DNA of 64,000 nt, taken from contig JAHLKG010000003.1 of assembly GCA_025526995.1 (NCBI GenBank), positions 1,798,001-1,862,000 of the forward strand, in the 5' to 3' direction. The first letter of the stretch is position 1. Every line of letters starts with the position of its first letter. Under the pieces are notes generated by a model that saw only the letters and a program-made list of their open reading frames with translations, was not told the origin of the DNA and did no database searches. Positions 20,801 to 30,450 of this stretch are shown piece after piece. Source of the DNA: Powellomyces hirtus. Lineage: Eukaryota; Chytridiomycota; Chytridiomycetes; Spizellomycetales; Powellomycetaceae. Position numbers and translations under genes: made by a program.

Positions 20801-23335
20801 TGTATCCGCGAAGGTGGCGCGGACCCTGTCCAGCGCCGTGCGATGCCATCGTTCGGCAATCCCATTTTGCTGACTCGAATAGGCCGCGGACTTTTGATGA
20901 GTGATACCATTTTTCAATAGGTACTCTAGAACCTCGCCAAAGTATTCGGTGCCTCGATCCGTACGTAGAATCTTGATTTGTCGGTCAGTCTGTTTCTCAA
21001 TCCAAGCCTTGTAGATGAGAAACTTTTCGAGTATGACTGCTGATTCCTTTGAAGGAATAGGGAAAACAGTCACGTATCTGGATGTGTGTTCAATGAACTC
21101 CAGCAAATAGCGTGATCCTTTGTAACCAGGGATACGAAATGGTCCCTGTAGGTCTGAATGAATCAGCTCACAGATCTCCCTGGCTTCAACATTTCCAAGG
21201 GAGAATGGAAGACGAGCGGCTTTTCCTAGCACGCAGGCTTCACAATCTTTAAAGTCGCTTAGATCCCCCACTACGGACCAACCGTCTGTAACTGATGCCA
21301 TCTTCTCCAGGACGTGTTTGCCAACGTGTCCAAGACGAGCATGAGCACGTGTAGGAGAGACTTCGACAGTGCATGCTTCTGAATCTGTCCACAGACTTTC
21401 AGACAGCAGCGTACCTTGCAGGTAATACGCGTTGTTGCGGCGTACGCATTTGGCGATATCTTTGCCGTCTCGCGTGAAAATGACATCTCCATTCGATTTG
21501 AAGAGCACGTCAACGCCTTGATCGTTACATTTCGCTACCGATACGAGATCTCGTCGTAATCCTGGCACATGCAGGACTCCGCCCAACTCGAGCGGATTCG
21601 GATAGTCGTTAACTTCTACTCGTACTGTACCTCGAACTGTAGAGGGTAGTGATGTTTTGTCAGCAAGCATAACAGCTCTGACATCACTGTACACGGTTGA
21701 GTGATCCAAGGTCGCTTTGTAAGGTGTCATGTGGTCCGTAGCGCCAGAGTCAATGAGGGCTTTATACGGTTGTTCTTGGCGGACCCAGACGTGTAATGCT
21801 TCCACAGCATTTGTGCTAACAGCACCATCAGACGACTGCTTTGTCTTGTTCTTCTCCATCTCGGATTTGAACTTCTTTAACACTTCGCACTCCTGTGTCC
21901 GGTGTTTAGGGTCTCCACAGGCCCAACAACCCGACTTGTGTTGTTGGCCTTTGTTTGATGGAGTGGATTCCTTGTCCTTCTTGCCGTTCGTTGACTTCTC
22001 CCCGTGGGTCTTGCCACCCTTTTGTTTCTTAGAGGCGTCAGTGTGTGCGGCACCTGGTCGCGTATCCGTTGAGGTTCCGCTAGGTCTCTTAGCCATGTTG
22101 GCGGCGATCCTGGATGCAGCGCCCTGTAAACTGCTCAAATCAGTTATGTTTTCTTCATTAGCCTGAAGCAAAGCCGCAAGGTCTGGTGTTAGCGCGTTGA
22201 TGAAGTAATCCTGAAGGACGTAATCCGGTGTCTTCGGCAGAGAAAATGCCAGCATGTTAAACTGAGTGATGTACTCATCCATGCGGCCTTTGGGACGCAA
22301 TTCCCGTAATTTCTGCAGCGAATCCCTAGTGTGGTTTTGTGGCGCGAACCGCGCCAGAAGGGCGGACCTAAGACCGGTGTTGGTTCTTCCTGAATCAACG
22401 TCTTCAAAGTCATGCCACATCGTAATTTCGTTCCTTTTGCTTGGGGAGAGCGACTGCCACCAAGTGTATGCCCATCCTGTGAGTTTCGTAGCCACAAAAT
22501 CTACGAGAAACTCGGGCGGAACCATTTCATACTTCACAACTGTCTCAATCTTGTTGATGAATGTTCGAAGTTTGACCATATTGGCTTCTCCATTGTAAGA
22601 TCCAAAATCTTTCAGCGTTCCATCCACGAAAGCCTTCGCACCTCGACTGTCGACGATTTTGGTCGTCACGCTGTGTATGCTCAATGTCGGTGATGTAGGG
22701 CGGCGTTCAAATGGAGAACGTTGGTATTCCTGTTGAGCTCCAATCTCCTGATTGTACTCTGTCCACGGTGCAGCGAACTCGTCGTTGCAAGTGGGTGATG
22801 GTGTGCGTACGCGCTGTTGCGCCGTACGTACCTGAGGGTTGATCGGGATGTTCACATCCTGATCCATGCGCCATTTCATTTGGAGCAATTCCGTTAGTTG
22901 GGCTAGAGAATTCTCAAGCCGATCTATCCTATCCATGTCCGCCTCACGTGGGCGGACATGCACGGTGTTCGCTGATTCCCCACTTGGGAATGCCGCTGGA
23001 GTACTGTAGTTGATCGTTCTGTGATCATCCGTACTGCTTGATAGGGGACGGGTATCGACCTTGCCATCGCGTCGGTCGATGTTTCGGGTACGCCCTTCCA
23101 ATGCGTCGTCGCCCTTGTTTCCGTCGACACTCAAAGGCGTTGGCTCTGCCAGTGTATCGTTACCGGCAGAGTTCCCTCCATTGCTTGGTGATGTCCATTC
23201 ACCAGGCACTCGTGCGCTTTTCTTTGCGGCACATTCTACGGCTTGTTGTAGCGTATTGGACCCTGGGGTCTGTCGACCCGTTAGGCGTCTTAACATACTA
23301 CAACTGTACCGGGGGCTCGTTTCGTTGCCTACCAT
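17826..23335 (-). pseudogene. Gag-Pol of copia A with chromodomain
   Basis: A long frame runs from the likely ATG at 23333-23335 (an earlier ATG at 23345-23347 lies inside the primer site) to TGA at 20303-20305, then in the same frame to TAG at about 19113. Gag (to about residue 440) has a W-W-Q-S-L core and long helical C-part resembling gypsy-type Retrotrans_gag, then a zinc knuckle C-W-A-C-G-D-P-K-H-x4-C. Protease L-I-D-S-G-A-T-D-H; GAG-pre-integrase; integrase D (H-S-D-L-Q-G), D (R-T-D-R-G-T-E), E (N-G-I-A-E-R-W); chromodomain at about 20305-20412 (Y-L-V-K-W-E-G-Y..P-T-W-E-S); RT with F-I-D-D-L; RNase H. Lesions: the TGA just after the chromodomain, the TAG in the Y-L-K-G-T motif, and a one-base frameshift near 18930 shared with the copy at 1-1584. 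Confidence 0.88.
17846..18469 (+). CDS. Reverse-strand accessory ORF of copia A, second copy (207 aa)
   Basis: Same 207-codon ORF as at 541-1164, on the strand opposite to Pol, between RNase H and the 3' LTR. It differs from the other copy at four residues (for example Ser to Leu near the start, Arg to Gln around residue 52, Thr to Ala after the Glu run). No indel breaks it, while the Pol frames of the same element carry stops and a frameshift. No recognisable domain: basic/Ala-Pro N-terminus, Arg/Lys/Glu-rich helical middle, poly-Glu, Ser-rich tail. No clear promoter motif is visible; the LTR lies just upstream in this direction and could supply one. Confidence 0.5.
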   Translation: MSGLGKAKQTARKTGPPVTAPATTTAPAVPSSVVPSAPQGGAPAAGLSRAEIQTMSAAHARQFHRKDRQGVLERHIEQAKDRVKDRARSGTPLGRARATGTLDGLRSILEDRRSRKLAVGKGKDTAQTKKRAADKKSVAEVKRMWDILEREAPYNDEEEEEEEGAAEELEGPLGSSSRRSPSSDEDGGGGAGPSSLGGIVSGSTIVV

Positions 23336-23337
23336 TT

Positions 23338-23351
23338 CAGGGCTCATAACC
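23338..23351 (-). promoter_or_regulatory. Primer-binding site of copia A (half-tRNA type)
   Basis: On the minus strand GGTTATGAGCCCTG abuts the LTR end CCAACA. It matches the B family site and the complement of the initiator tRNA-Met anticodon arm. Confidence 0.8.
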
Positions 23352-23592
23352 TGTTGGTCTGAGAGTATCTGGGTAGATAGTTGAGGAAGCTTTTAGGGTA
23401 GTTGACTGAGCAGAACAAGGAAGTAACTTAATCCCGCTCTGTTGGAGAAAAAGAGAAAAGTCCCCACCAATATATTAAGTATGGAAGGAAAACTACTTAT
23501 ATCGGAATTGATCACGTGGGTTCACGTGAGTGCGTGATACGCCCTGCTATGGCGCAGTTGTGTCTCGATGACAGAGTCTGTACATGCTAACA
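23352..23592 (-). repeat. 5' LTR of complete copia A
   Basis: 241 bases with the same ends as the 3' LTR, followed by GCGTC, the right copy of the target duplication. Confidence 0.93.
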
Positions 23593-25542
23593 GCGTCGCT
23601 CGTCCAAGATCGCCCTCTTCTTGGCGTCGACCGTCCGTACGAATTGAGCCTCTGCGACTGGAATCGCATCTACGATGTGTACCTCGAAGACTCCAGTGAT
23701 CTCGCCCTTCTTCATCAAGCGTTTCCATTGCTTGGCCGTGTAGATTCCCTCTGCATTGAGTGCTGGCTTCGCCGGCTGGAATCTGCGGGGCCGTATCTCT
23801 CGTGGGGAGAGCAGGCGGGCTGCACACGCAGACAGTGCTTCCCAATGGCGATTAGTTGATTTGGCTCGAAGGCTGAGGGTTTGGCCGTCGTGGTAGAACG
23901 TCATCGTTGGGAAGCCCTCTTGGTCAAAGAGCCCTCGGACGTCCAATCCCAATATGATTGGTAAGCCCAGTATAACATTGACCCTGATGGGTGCGACCAC
24001 GAACGGTACAGTATCCTCCCAGTAGGTGATCCTCTCCTCGGTGAACACCGAGAAGTCCCCACAGGTCATTTTCGTTGCCCCGTAGTTTCCAGCTCTGTTG
24101 CCCCACCGAACCTCCAACGGAGTTGCAGAGGTGTAGGTCCGGAGGCCGTGTTTGGCAGCCCAAAGTCACTGATGATCAGGGTGTTACATCTGGTATCTAT
24201 TAGGATGCAGGCAAAGTGCCCTTGTACCTTCCCGTGGACTACAAATGTCCTCCTGTGAATGCGGGGTCCCGGCATGTCCGTGGGGATCTTGTCTTGCATC
24301 CGGGGTTGGGGTACTGAGACGGTGCAAGCGTTCAGCACCCGGGGTGAAAATCCGAGCTGTTGACTGAGCCCCCATCGCTGACCGCACCGTCCCCGGGCTC
24401 TTCGGTGATCTCTACCAGAGCGGCGAACGTCCTATGCTCACCAGTCTTACCTTTACCTGCTGGACACCCACAGACGTAGTGCCCCTTGCCCCTGCAATTG
24501 AAGCATTCATTGCGCTCCTGGCGTTCATTGTAGATGGTGCGCTCATGGTGTGAAGTCCCTTGGTAGTTGTCCATACTGCATGTGGGACGGCCTGAGCCGT
24601 AGGGTGTGTGGCGCCCCCGTTCTCGTGCTTGATAGTTCCCTCGGTGGACCTGGGCCGGCTGGACTGCGGCGTACTGACGTCTTCTCCCGTCGGGGGTCAC
24701 CCGCGCGAGGTCGTCCGCATAGCCTCGAATCTTGTAGCATAACAGGGCTTCGTTCTGTAGCTCAGTGATCGGGATCTCTCGCCGTTGTTCCTCATGATCT
24801 CGGCATAGCAGTGGTCTCGAATGCGCTGGCCGATGTGGTTGGTCGAGAATCCGGTCAAGAAGTAGTCGCGCTCTTGCCGTGGGGTAAGTCGCTCCTTATC
24901 GTCGAGCGTTGCAATCTGGGCCCGAAGGGTATTGAACTTGGCGATGTACTCCGATATGCTATTAGTGAAAACCAGCCGCTTCATCTTTGCCTCCGCGGTG
25001 TTTCGTAAGTTGGCGGGATAGAAGCGGGTGCGGAGTGTCCTCGTGAACTCTTCCAATGTCGTGGGCAGGTCGCCGGCATCTCTGAGCATTTGCCACCACT
25101 CGTCGGCGGTCTTCTTGAGGTACCCTGAGATGTGATCGACGTCCCGGTGGTCCGTCCTGAAGTTGGTTGCCTCAAGGTAGCGCGTGTGGACCTTCAAGAA
25201 CTCATCGACCTTCAACACCATTTCTTCACTGTTCCCTTTTCCGTCGAAGTGTGTCAGCTGCTTGCGAAGGTTCTCGCGGCGTTCCTTCTCGGCTTGCATT
25301 TGTGCGCGGTTTTCTTCTGCCAGGATGATGTCGACGTGCGGTGTTGCAACCGCTGGTTGGACTGGAGTTGGAATCCTTGAGAGAAGGGCTTCGAAGCGGG
25401 CCTCTCCCATTGCGATCTGTTCCTACAGTAGGCGTTGGGTCTCCGCCAATTGTGCAGCCAACATTGCGACGGGGTTGTCGGTCGGTGTGTCGACTTCGGG
25501 TTCTCCTACTGCCATTGGGCTGTTCCTGGTGCTACGTGCCAT
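23593..25542 (-). pseudogene. Gypsy Gag and protease part
   Basis: From the ATG at 25540-25542 leftward: Gag start, TAG stop at 25423-25425 in a Gln-rich helix (probably from CAG), a Retrotrans_gag core (T-A-D-E-W-W-Q-M-L, F-Y-P-A-N-L-R), then a frame change near 24740-24790 to the zinc knuckle C-F-N-C-R-G-K-G-H-x4-C (about 24460-24510). A second frame change near 24330 leads to the protease, where the expected D-T-G active site reads D-T-R (about 24195). Another shift near 24110 leads to the segment that ends at the copia insertion. Four or more lesions, so not functional. Confidence 0.85.
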
Positions 25543-25555
25543 TGTTGTTGTCTAC

Positions 25556-25570
25556 GGGGTGGTGCTACCA
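25556..25570 (-). promoter_or_regulatory. Primer-binding site of gypsy element
   Basis: On the minus strand TGGTAGCACCACCCC directly follows the LTR end ATTACA. TGG plus TAGC matches the complement of an initiator tRNA-Met 3' end (..GCTACCA), as in yeast Ty1 and Ty3. The exact tRNA of this organism is not in the window. Confidence 0.75.
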
Positions 25571-25845
25571 TGTAATAATACTAGGTCCGTTGCCAGAGTC
25601 TATTCTTCTATTCGGGAATTCCCTATGTCTAATTCTACTGTAAGATCTCTAAGTCCTCAATACGCCCTCGTCGGAGTATTCCTACTTTTCTTCTGGACCG
25701 CAAGGCAGTCCTGGTCACATGATGGCCATCCGTGGCCATCCCTGAGGTCTAGTACCCTTCGGGATGCTGACGCTAGCATCCATCTCGCGCGGGGCCCTTC
25801 CCAACGCGTGTCTAGGCTTAGGCTGGCGAGCCACGCCTCATTACA
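25571..25845 (-). repeat. 5' LTR of gypsy element
   Basis: 275 bases, TGTAAT..ATTACA, followed by CTACT, the imperfect target duplication of CTACA at 11901-11905. Confidence 0.92.
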
Positions 25846-25970
25846 CTACTCGTGATCCAATTCAGCTCTTAGCGTTACCGGTATGACGGTCACGCGTTCT
25901 AGCCGGAGATTCCAAGTTAGGATCTAATGTAAGGACTAACGTTGAGTACGCAAAGCTCAACATTCCAATA
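25846..25970 (-). repeat. 5' LTR of copia B2, right piece
   Basis: Continues the B LTR interrupted at 11905 and ends CCAATA at 25970, directly against a tRNA-like sequence of the 331-bp array. Confidence 0.85.
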
Positions 25971-28900
25971 GTCAAGGCGGCTGACTTGAGCTCATCTGTT
26001 CAAAAGAACTCGTGGGTTTAAACAATCTTCCCTCTGGCGCTTCCAACCCCACAATCAGGAAGAGATATACTGTTTCAACTTGAAAGACTATGACAAAGAG
26101 GCCAAAGTATACAACAAATGCTTGAATAAGTTAGGTCTAAAGAATGCCCAGTCACCAAGGGTGAGACAAAAATTGGAATGGGACAAGGCTAACACGGGTT
26201 TGAGATGTTGGATACAAGCTCACCAAGCCACAGCCTTGCTTGCTGAACAAAAAGGGATTGCCATTTTGCATTCCATTTCAAGAAGCAGGGTTGGCCGAGT
26301 GGTCAAGGCGGCTGACTTGAGCTCTTCTGTTCGAAAGAACTCGTGGGTTTAAACAATCTTCCCTCTGGCGCTTCCAACCCCACAATCAGGAAGAGATTTA
26401 CTGTTTCAACTTGAAAGACTATGACAAAAAGGCCAAAGTATACAACAAATGCTTGCATAAGTTAGGTCTAAAGAATGCCCAGTCACCAAGGGTGAGACAA
26501 AAATTGGAATGGGACAAGGCTAACACGGGTTTGAGATGTTGGATACAAGCTCACCAAGCCACAGCCTTGCTTGCTGAACAAAAAGGGATTGCCATTTTGC
26601 AGTCCATTTCAAGAAGCAGGGTTGGCCGAGTGGTCAAGGCGGCTGACTTGAGCTTATCTGTTCGAAAGAACTCGTGGGTTTAAACAATCTTCTCTCTGGC
26701 GCTTCCAACCCCACGATCAGGAAGAGATATACTGTTTCAACTTGAAAGACTATGACAAAGAGGCCAAAGTATACAACAAATGCTTGAATAAGTTAGGTCT
26801 AAAGAATGCCCAGTCACCAAGGGTGAGACAAAAATTGGAATGGGACAAGGCTAACACGGGTTTGAGATGTTGGATACAAGCTCACCAAGCCACAGCCTTG
26901 CTTGCTGAACAAAAAGGGATTGCCATTTTGCATTCCATTTCAAGAAGCAGGGTTGGCCGAGTGGTCAAGGCGGCTGACTTGAGCTTATCTGTTCGAAAGA
27001 ACTCGTGGGTTTAAACAATCTTCCCTCTGGCGCTTCCAGCCCCACGATCAGGAAGAGATTTACTGTTTCAACTTGAAAGACTATGACAAAGAGGCCAAAG
27101 TATACAACAAATGCTTGAATAAGTTAGGTCTAAAGAATGCCCAGTCACCAAGGGTGAGACAAAAATTGGAATGGGACAAGGCTAACACGGGTTTGAGATG
27201 TTGGATACAAGCTCACCAAGCCACAGCCTTGCTTGCTGAACAAAAAGGGATTGCCATTTTGCATTCCATTTCAAGAAGCAGGGTTGGCCGAGTGGTCAAG
27301 GCGGCTGACTTGAGCTAATCTGTTCGAAAGAACTCGTGGGTTTAAACAATCTTCTCGCTGGCGCTTCCAACCCCATGATCAGGAAGAGATTTACTGTTTC
27401 AACTTGAAAGACTATAACAAAAAGGCCAAAGTATACAACAAATGCTTGAATAAGTTAGGTCTAAAGAATGCCCAGTCACCAAGGGTGAGACAAAGATTGG
27501 AATGGGACAAGGCTAACACGGGTTTGAGATGTTGGATACAAGCTCACCAAGCCACAGCCTTGCTTGCTGAACAAAAAGGGATTGCCATTTTGCATTCCAT
27601 TTCAAGAAGCAGGGTTGGCCGAGTGGCCAAGGCGGCTGACTTGAGCTTATCTGTTCGAAAGAACTCGTGGGTTTAAACAATCTTCTCGCTGGCGCTTCCA
27701 ACCCCATGATCAGGAAGAGATTTACTGTTTCAACTTGAAAGACTATGACAAAGAGGCCAAAGTATACAACAAATGCTTGAATAAGTTAGGTCTAAAGAAT
27801 GCCCAGTCACCAAGGGTGAGACAAAAATTGGAATGGGACAAGGCTAACACGGGTTTGAGATGTTGGATACAAGCTCACCGAGCCACAGCCTTGCTTGCTG
27901 AACAAAAAGGGATTGCCATTTTGCATTCCATTTCAAGAAGCAGGGTTGGCCGAGTGGTCAAGGCGGCTGACTTGAGCTTATCTGTTCGAAAGAACTCGTG
28001 GGTTTAAACAATCTTCCCTCTGGCGCTTCCAACCCCATGATCAGGAAGAGATTTACTGTTTCAACTTGAAAGACTATGACAAAGAGGCCAAAGTATACAA
28101 CAAATGCTTGAATAAGTTAGGTCTAAAGAATGCCCAGTCACCAAGGGTGAGACAAAAATTGGAATGGGACGAGGCTAACCCGGGTTTGAGATGTTGGATA
28201 CAAGCTCACCAAGCCACAGCCTTGCTTGCTGAACAAAAAGGGATTGCCATTTTGCATTCCATTTCAAGAAGCAGGGTTGGCCAAGTGGTCAAGGCGGCTG
28301 ACTTGAGCTTATCTGTTTGAAAGAACTCGTGGGTTTAAACAATCTTGCCTTTGGCGCTTCCAACCCCACGATCAGGAAGAGATTTACTGTTTCAACTTGA
28401 AAGACTATGACAAAGAGGCCAAAGTATACAACAAATGCTTGAATAAGTTAGGTCTAAAGAATGCCCAGTCACCGAGGGTGAGACAAAAATTGGAATGGGA
28501 CAAGGCTAACACGGGTTTGAGATGTTGGCTACAAGCTCACCAAGCCACAGCCTTGCTTGCTGAACAAAAAGGGATTGCCATTTTGCATTCCATTTCAAGA
28601 AGCAGTGTTGGCCGAGTGGTCAAGGCGGCTGACTTGAGCTTATCTGTTCGAAAGAACTCGTGGGTTTAAACAATCTTCCCTCTGGCGCTTCCAACCCCAC
28701 AATCAGAAAGAGATTTACTGTTTCAACTTGAAAGACTATGACAAAGAGGCCAAAGTATACAACAAATGCTTGAATAAGTTAGGTCTAAAGAATGCCCAGT
28801 CACCAAGGGTGAGACAAAAATTGGAATGGGACAAGGCTAACACGGGTTTGAGATGTTGGATACAAGCTCACCAAGCCACAGCCTTGCTTGCTGAACAAAA

Positions 28901-30256
28901 AGGGATTGCCATTTTGCATTCCATTTCAAGAAGCAGGGTTGGCCGAGTGGTCAAGGCGGCTGACTTGAGCTTATCTGTTCGAAAGAACTCGTGGGTTTAA
29001 ACAATCTTCTCGCTGGCGCTTCCAACCCCATGATCAGGAAGAGATTTACTGTTTCAACTTGAAAGACTATGACAAAGAGGCCAAAGTATACAACAAATGC
29101 TTGAATAAGTTAGGTCTAAAGAATGCCCAGTCACCAAGGGTGAGACAAAAATTGGAATGGGACGAGGCTAACCCGGGTTTGAGATGTTGGATACAAGCTC
29201 ACCAAGCCACAGCCTTGCTTGCTGAACAAAAAGGGATTGCCATTTTGCATTCCATTTCAAGAAGCAGGGTTGGCCAAGTGGTCAAGGCGGCTGACTTGAG
29301 CTTATCTGTTTGAAAGAACTCGTGGGTTTAAACAATCTTGCCTTTGGCGCTTCCAACCCCACGATCAGGAAGAGATTTACTGTTTCAACTTGAAAGACTA
29401 TGACAAAGAGGCCAAAGTATACAACAAATGCTTGAATAAGTTAGGTCTAAAGAATGCCCAGTCACCAAGGGTGAGACAAAAATTGGAATGGGACAAGGCT
29501 AACACGGGTTTGAGATGTTGGATACAAGCTCACCAAGCCACAGCCTTGCTTGCTGAACAAAAAGGGATTGCCATTTTGCATTCCATTTCAAGAAGCAGGG
29601 TTGGCCAAGTGGTCAAGGCGGCTGACTTGAGCTTATCTGTTTGAAAGAACTCGTGGGTTTAAACAATCTTGCCTTTGGCGCTTCCAACCCCACGATCAGG
29701 AAGAGATATACTGTTTCAACTTGAAAGACTATGACAAAGAGGCCAAAGTATACAACAAATGCTTGAATAAGTTAGGTCTAAAGAATGCCCAGTCACCAAG
29801 GGTGAGACAAAAATTGGAATGGGACAAGGCTAACACGGGTTTGAGATGTTGGATACAAGCTCACCAAGCCACAGCCTTGCTTGCTGAACAAAAAGGGATT
29901 GCCATTTTGCATTCCATTTCAAGAAGCAGGGTTGGCCAAGTGGTCAAGGCGGCTGACTTGAGCTTATCTGTTTGAAAGAACTCGTGGGTTTAAACAATCT
30001 TGCCTTTGGCGCTTCCAACCCCACGATCAGGAAGAGATATACTGTTTCAACTTGAAAGACTATGACAAAGAGGCCAAAGTATACAACAAATGCTTGAATA
30101 AGTTAGGTCTAAAGAATGCCCAGTCACCAAGGGTGAGACAAAAATTGGAATGGGACAAGGCTAACACGGGTTTGAGATGTTGGATACAAGCTCACCAAGC
30201 CACAGCCTTGCTTGCTGAACAAAAAGGGATTGCCATTTTGCATTCCATTTCAAGAA
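25971..30256 (+). repeat. 331-bp tandem array with tRNA-Leu-derived moieties
   Basis: Twelve complete periods of exactly 331 bases (tRNA-like starts at 26285, 26616, 26947 and so on to 29926), plus a partial first unit cut by the B2 LTR. Each unit holds a tRNA-Leu-like head (GCAGGGT acceptor strand, D arm, anticodon loop CTTGAGC, long variable arm) whose T arm is replaced after GTGGG by GTTTAAAC. A ~250-base body follows with one open frame of 80-130 codons containing K-D-Y-D-K-E-A-K-V-Y-N-K and W-D-K-A-N-T-G-L-R-C-W. The first base positions of the reported frames are TTG, not ATG. Units differ by only a few bases. I do not recognise the body; it is not an rDNA spacer or 5S unit. Confidence 0.9.
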
Positions 30257-30339
30257 GCAGGGTTGGCCGAGTGGTCAAGGCGGCTGACTTAAGCTCATCT
30301 GTTCGAAAGAACGCGTGGGTTCGAACCCCACACCCTGCA
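30257..30339 (+). tRNA. tRNA-Leu(UAA)
   Basis: 83 bases with a perfect 7-bp acceptor stem GCAGGGT/ACCCTGC, D arm GCC..GGC, anticodon loop CTTAAGC (anticodon TAA), a type II variable arm TGTTC-GAAA-GAACG, T arm GTGGG-TTCGAAC-CCCAC and discriminator A, as for eukaryotic tRNA-Leu. Both polymerase III boxes are good (TGGCCGAGTGG and GGTTCGAACCC). The anticodon stem has one C-T mismatch (positions 28/42). No intron. It is the last unit of the 331-bp array and the only one with an intact T arm. Confidence 0.85.
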
Positions 30340-30351
30340 CATATCCTTTCC

Positions 30352-30358
30352 TTTTTTT
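30352..30358 (+). terminator. Polymerase III T-run after tRNA-Leu
   Basis: Seven T residues begin 13 bases after the tRNA end, following a shorter T-rich stretch. Confidence 0.7.
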
Positions 30359-30418
30359 CTAAACTCACTTGGTGCACAGTACATTTTTGCTCTCTCTGAT
30401 TGGGGTGAATCATCGCAG

Positions 30419-30450
30419 AACGCGTGGGTTCAAACCCCACACCCTGCACA
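30419..30450 (+). repeat. Duplicated 3' fragment of the tRNA-Leu
   Basis: The variable-arm end, T arm and acceptor 3' strand of the tRNA occur again about 100 bases downstream, with one change in the T loop (TTCAAAC). No 5' half is present. Confidence 0.8.

Larger units (their letters stand above)
17423..23592 (-). mobile_element. Complete copia family A retrotransposon nested in gypsy Pol
   Basis: A 6,170-base element with 241-base LTRs (17423-17663 and 23352-23592) that differ at about eight positions (near 97% identity). It is flanked by a perfect 5-base duplication GCGTC (17418-17422 and 23593-23597). It splits a gypsy codon series exactly and the gypsy frame continues on both sides, so the insertion is clean. 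Internal part: primer site, Gag-Pol with integrase before RT (copia order), and a reverse-strand ORF between Pol and the 3' LTR. Confidence 0.95.
11906..25845 (-). mobile_element. Ty3/gypsy chromovirus with reverse-strand gene, split by a nested copia
   Basis: Two 275-base LTRs (11906-12180 and 25571-25845) start TGTAAT and end ATTACA. The flanks CTACA and CTACT are a 5-base target duplication with one mismatch. Without the nested copia at 17423-23592 the element is about 7.8 kb. Minus-strand order: LTR, primer site, Gag, protease, RT, RNase H, integrase, chromodomain, then about 2 kb holding a hairpin array and a plus-strand spliced gene, then the 3' LTR. Chromodomain and Pol order (RT before integrase) make it a chromovirus. 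Several lesions disable Pol. Confidence 0.92.
7746..25970 (-). mobile_element. Copia family B copy B2, old, split by a nested gypsy element
   Basis: This minus-strand B element has its 3' LTR at 7746-8114, internal part 8115-11660 and 5' LTR in two pieces (11661-11905 and 25846-25970). The gypsy element 11906-25845 was inserted into the 5' LTR. The outer flanks are ACACT on the left and GTCAA on the right, so there is no target-site duplication. The right flank is the tRNA-like part of the 331-bp array. B2 carries frameshifts and stops and lacks Gag almost completely. Confidence 0.88.

Noticed and set aside
26080..30399. Thirteen separate genes of about 90 codons
   Set aside because: They are one tandem repeat; frames begin at TTG and include the tRNA-like head, so independent genes are not supported.
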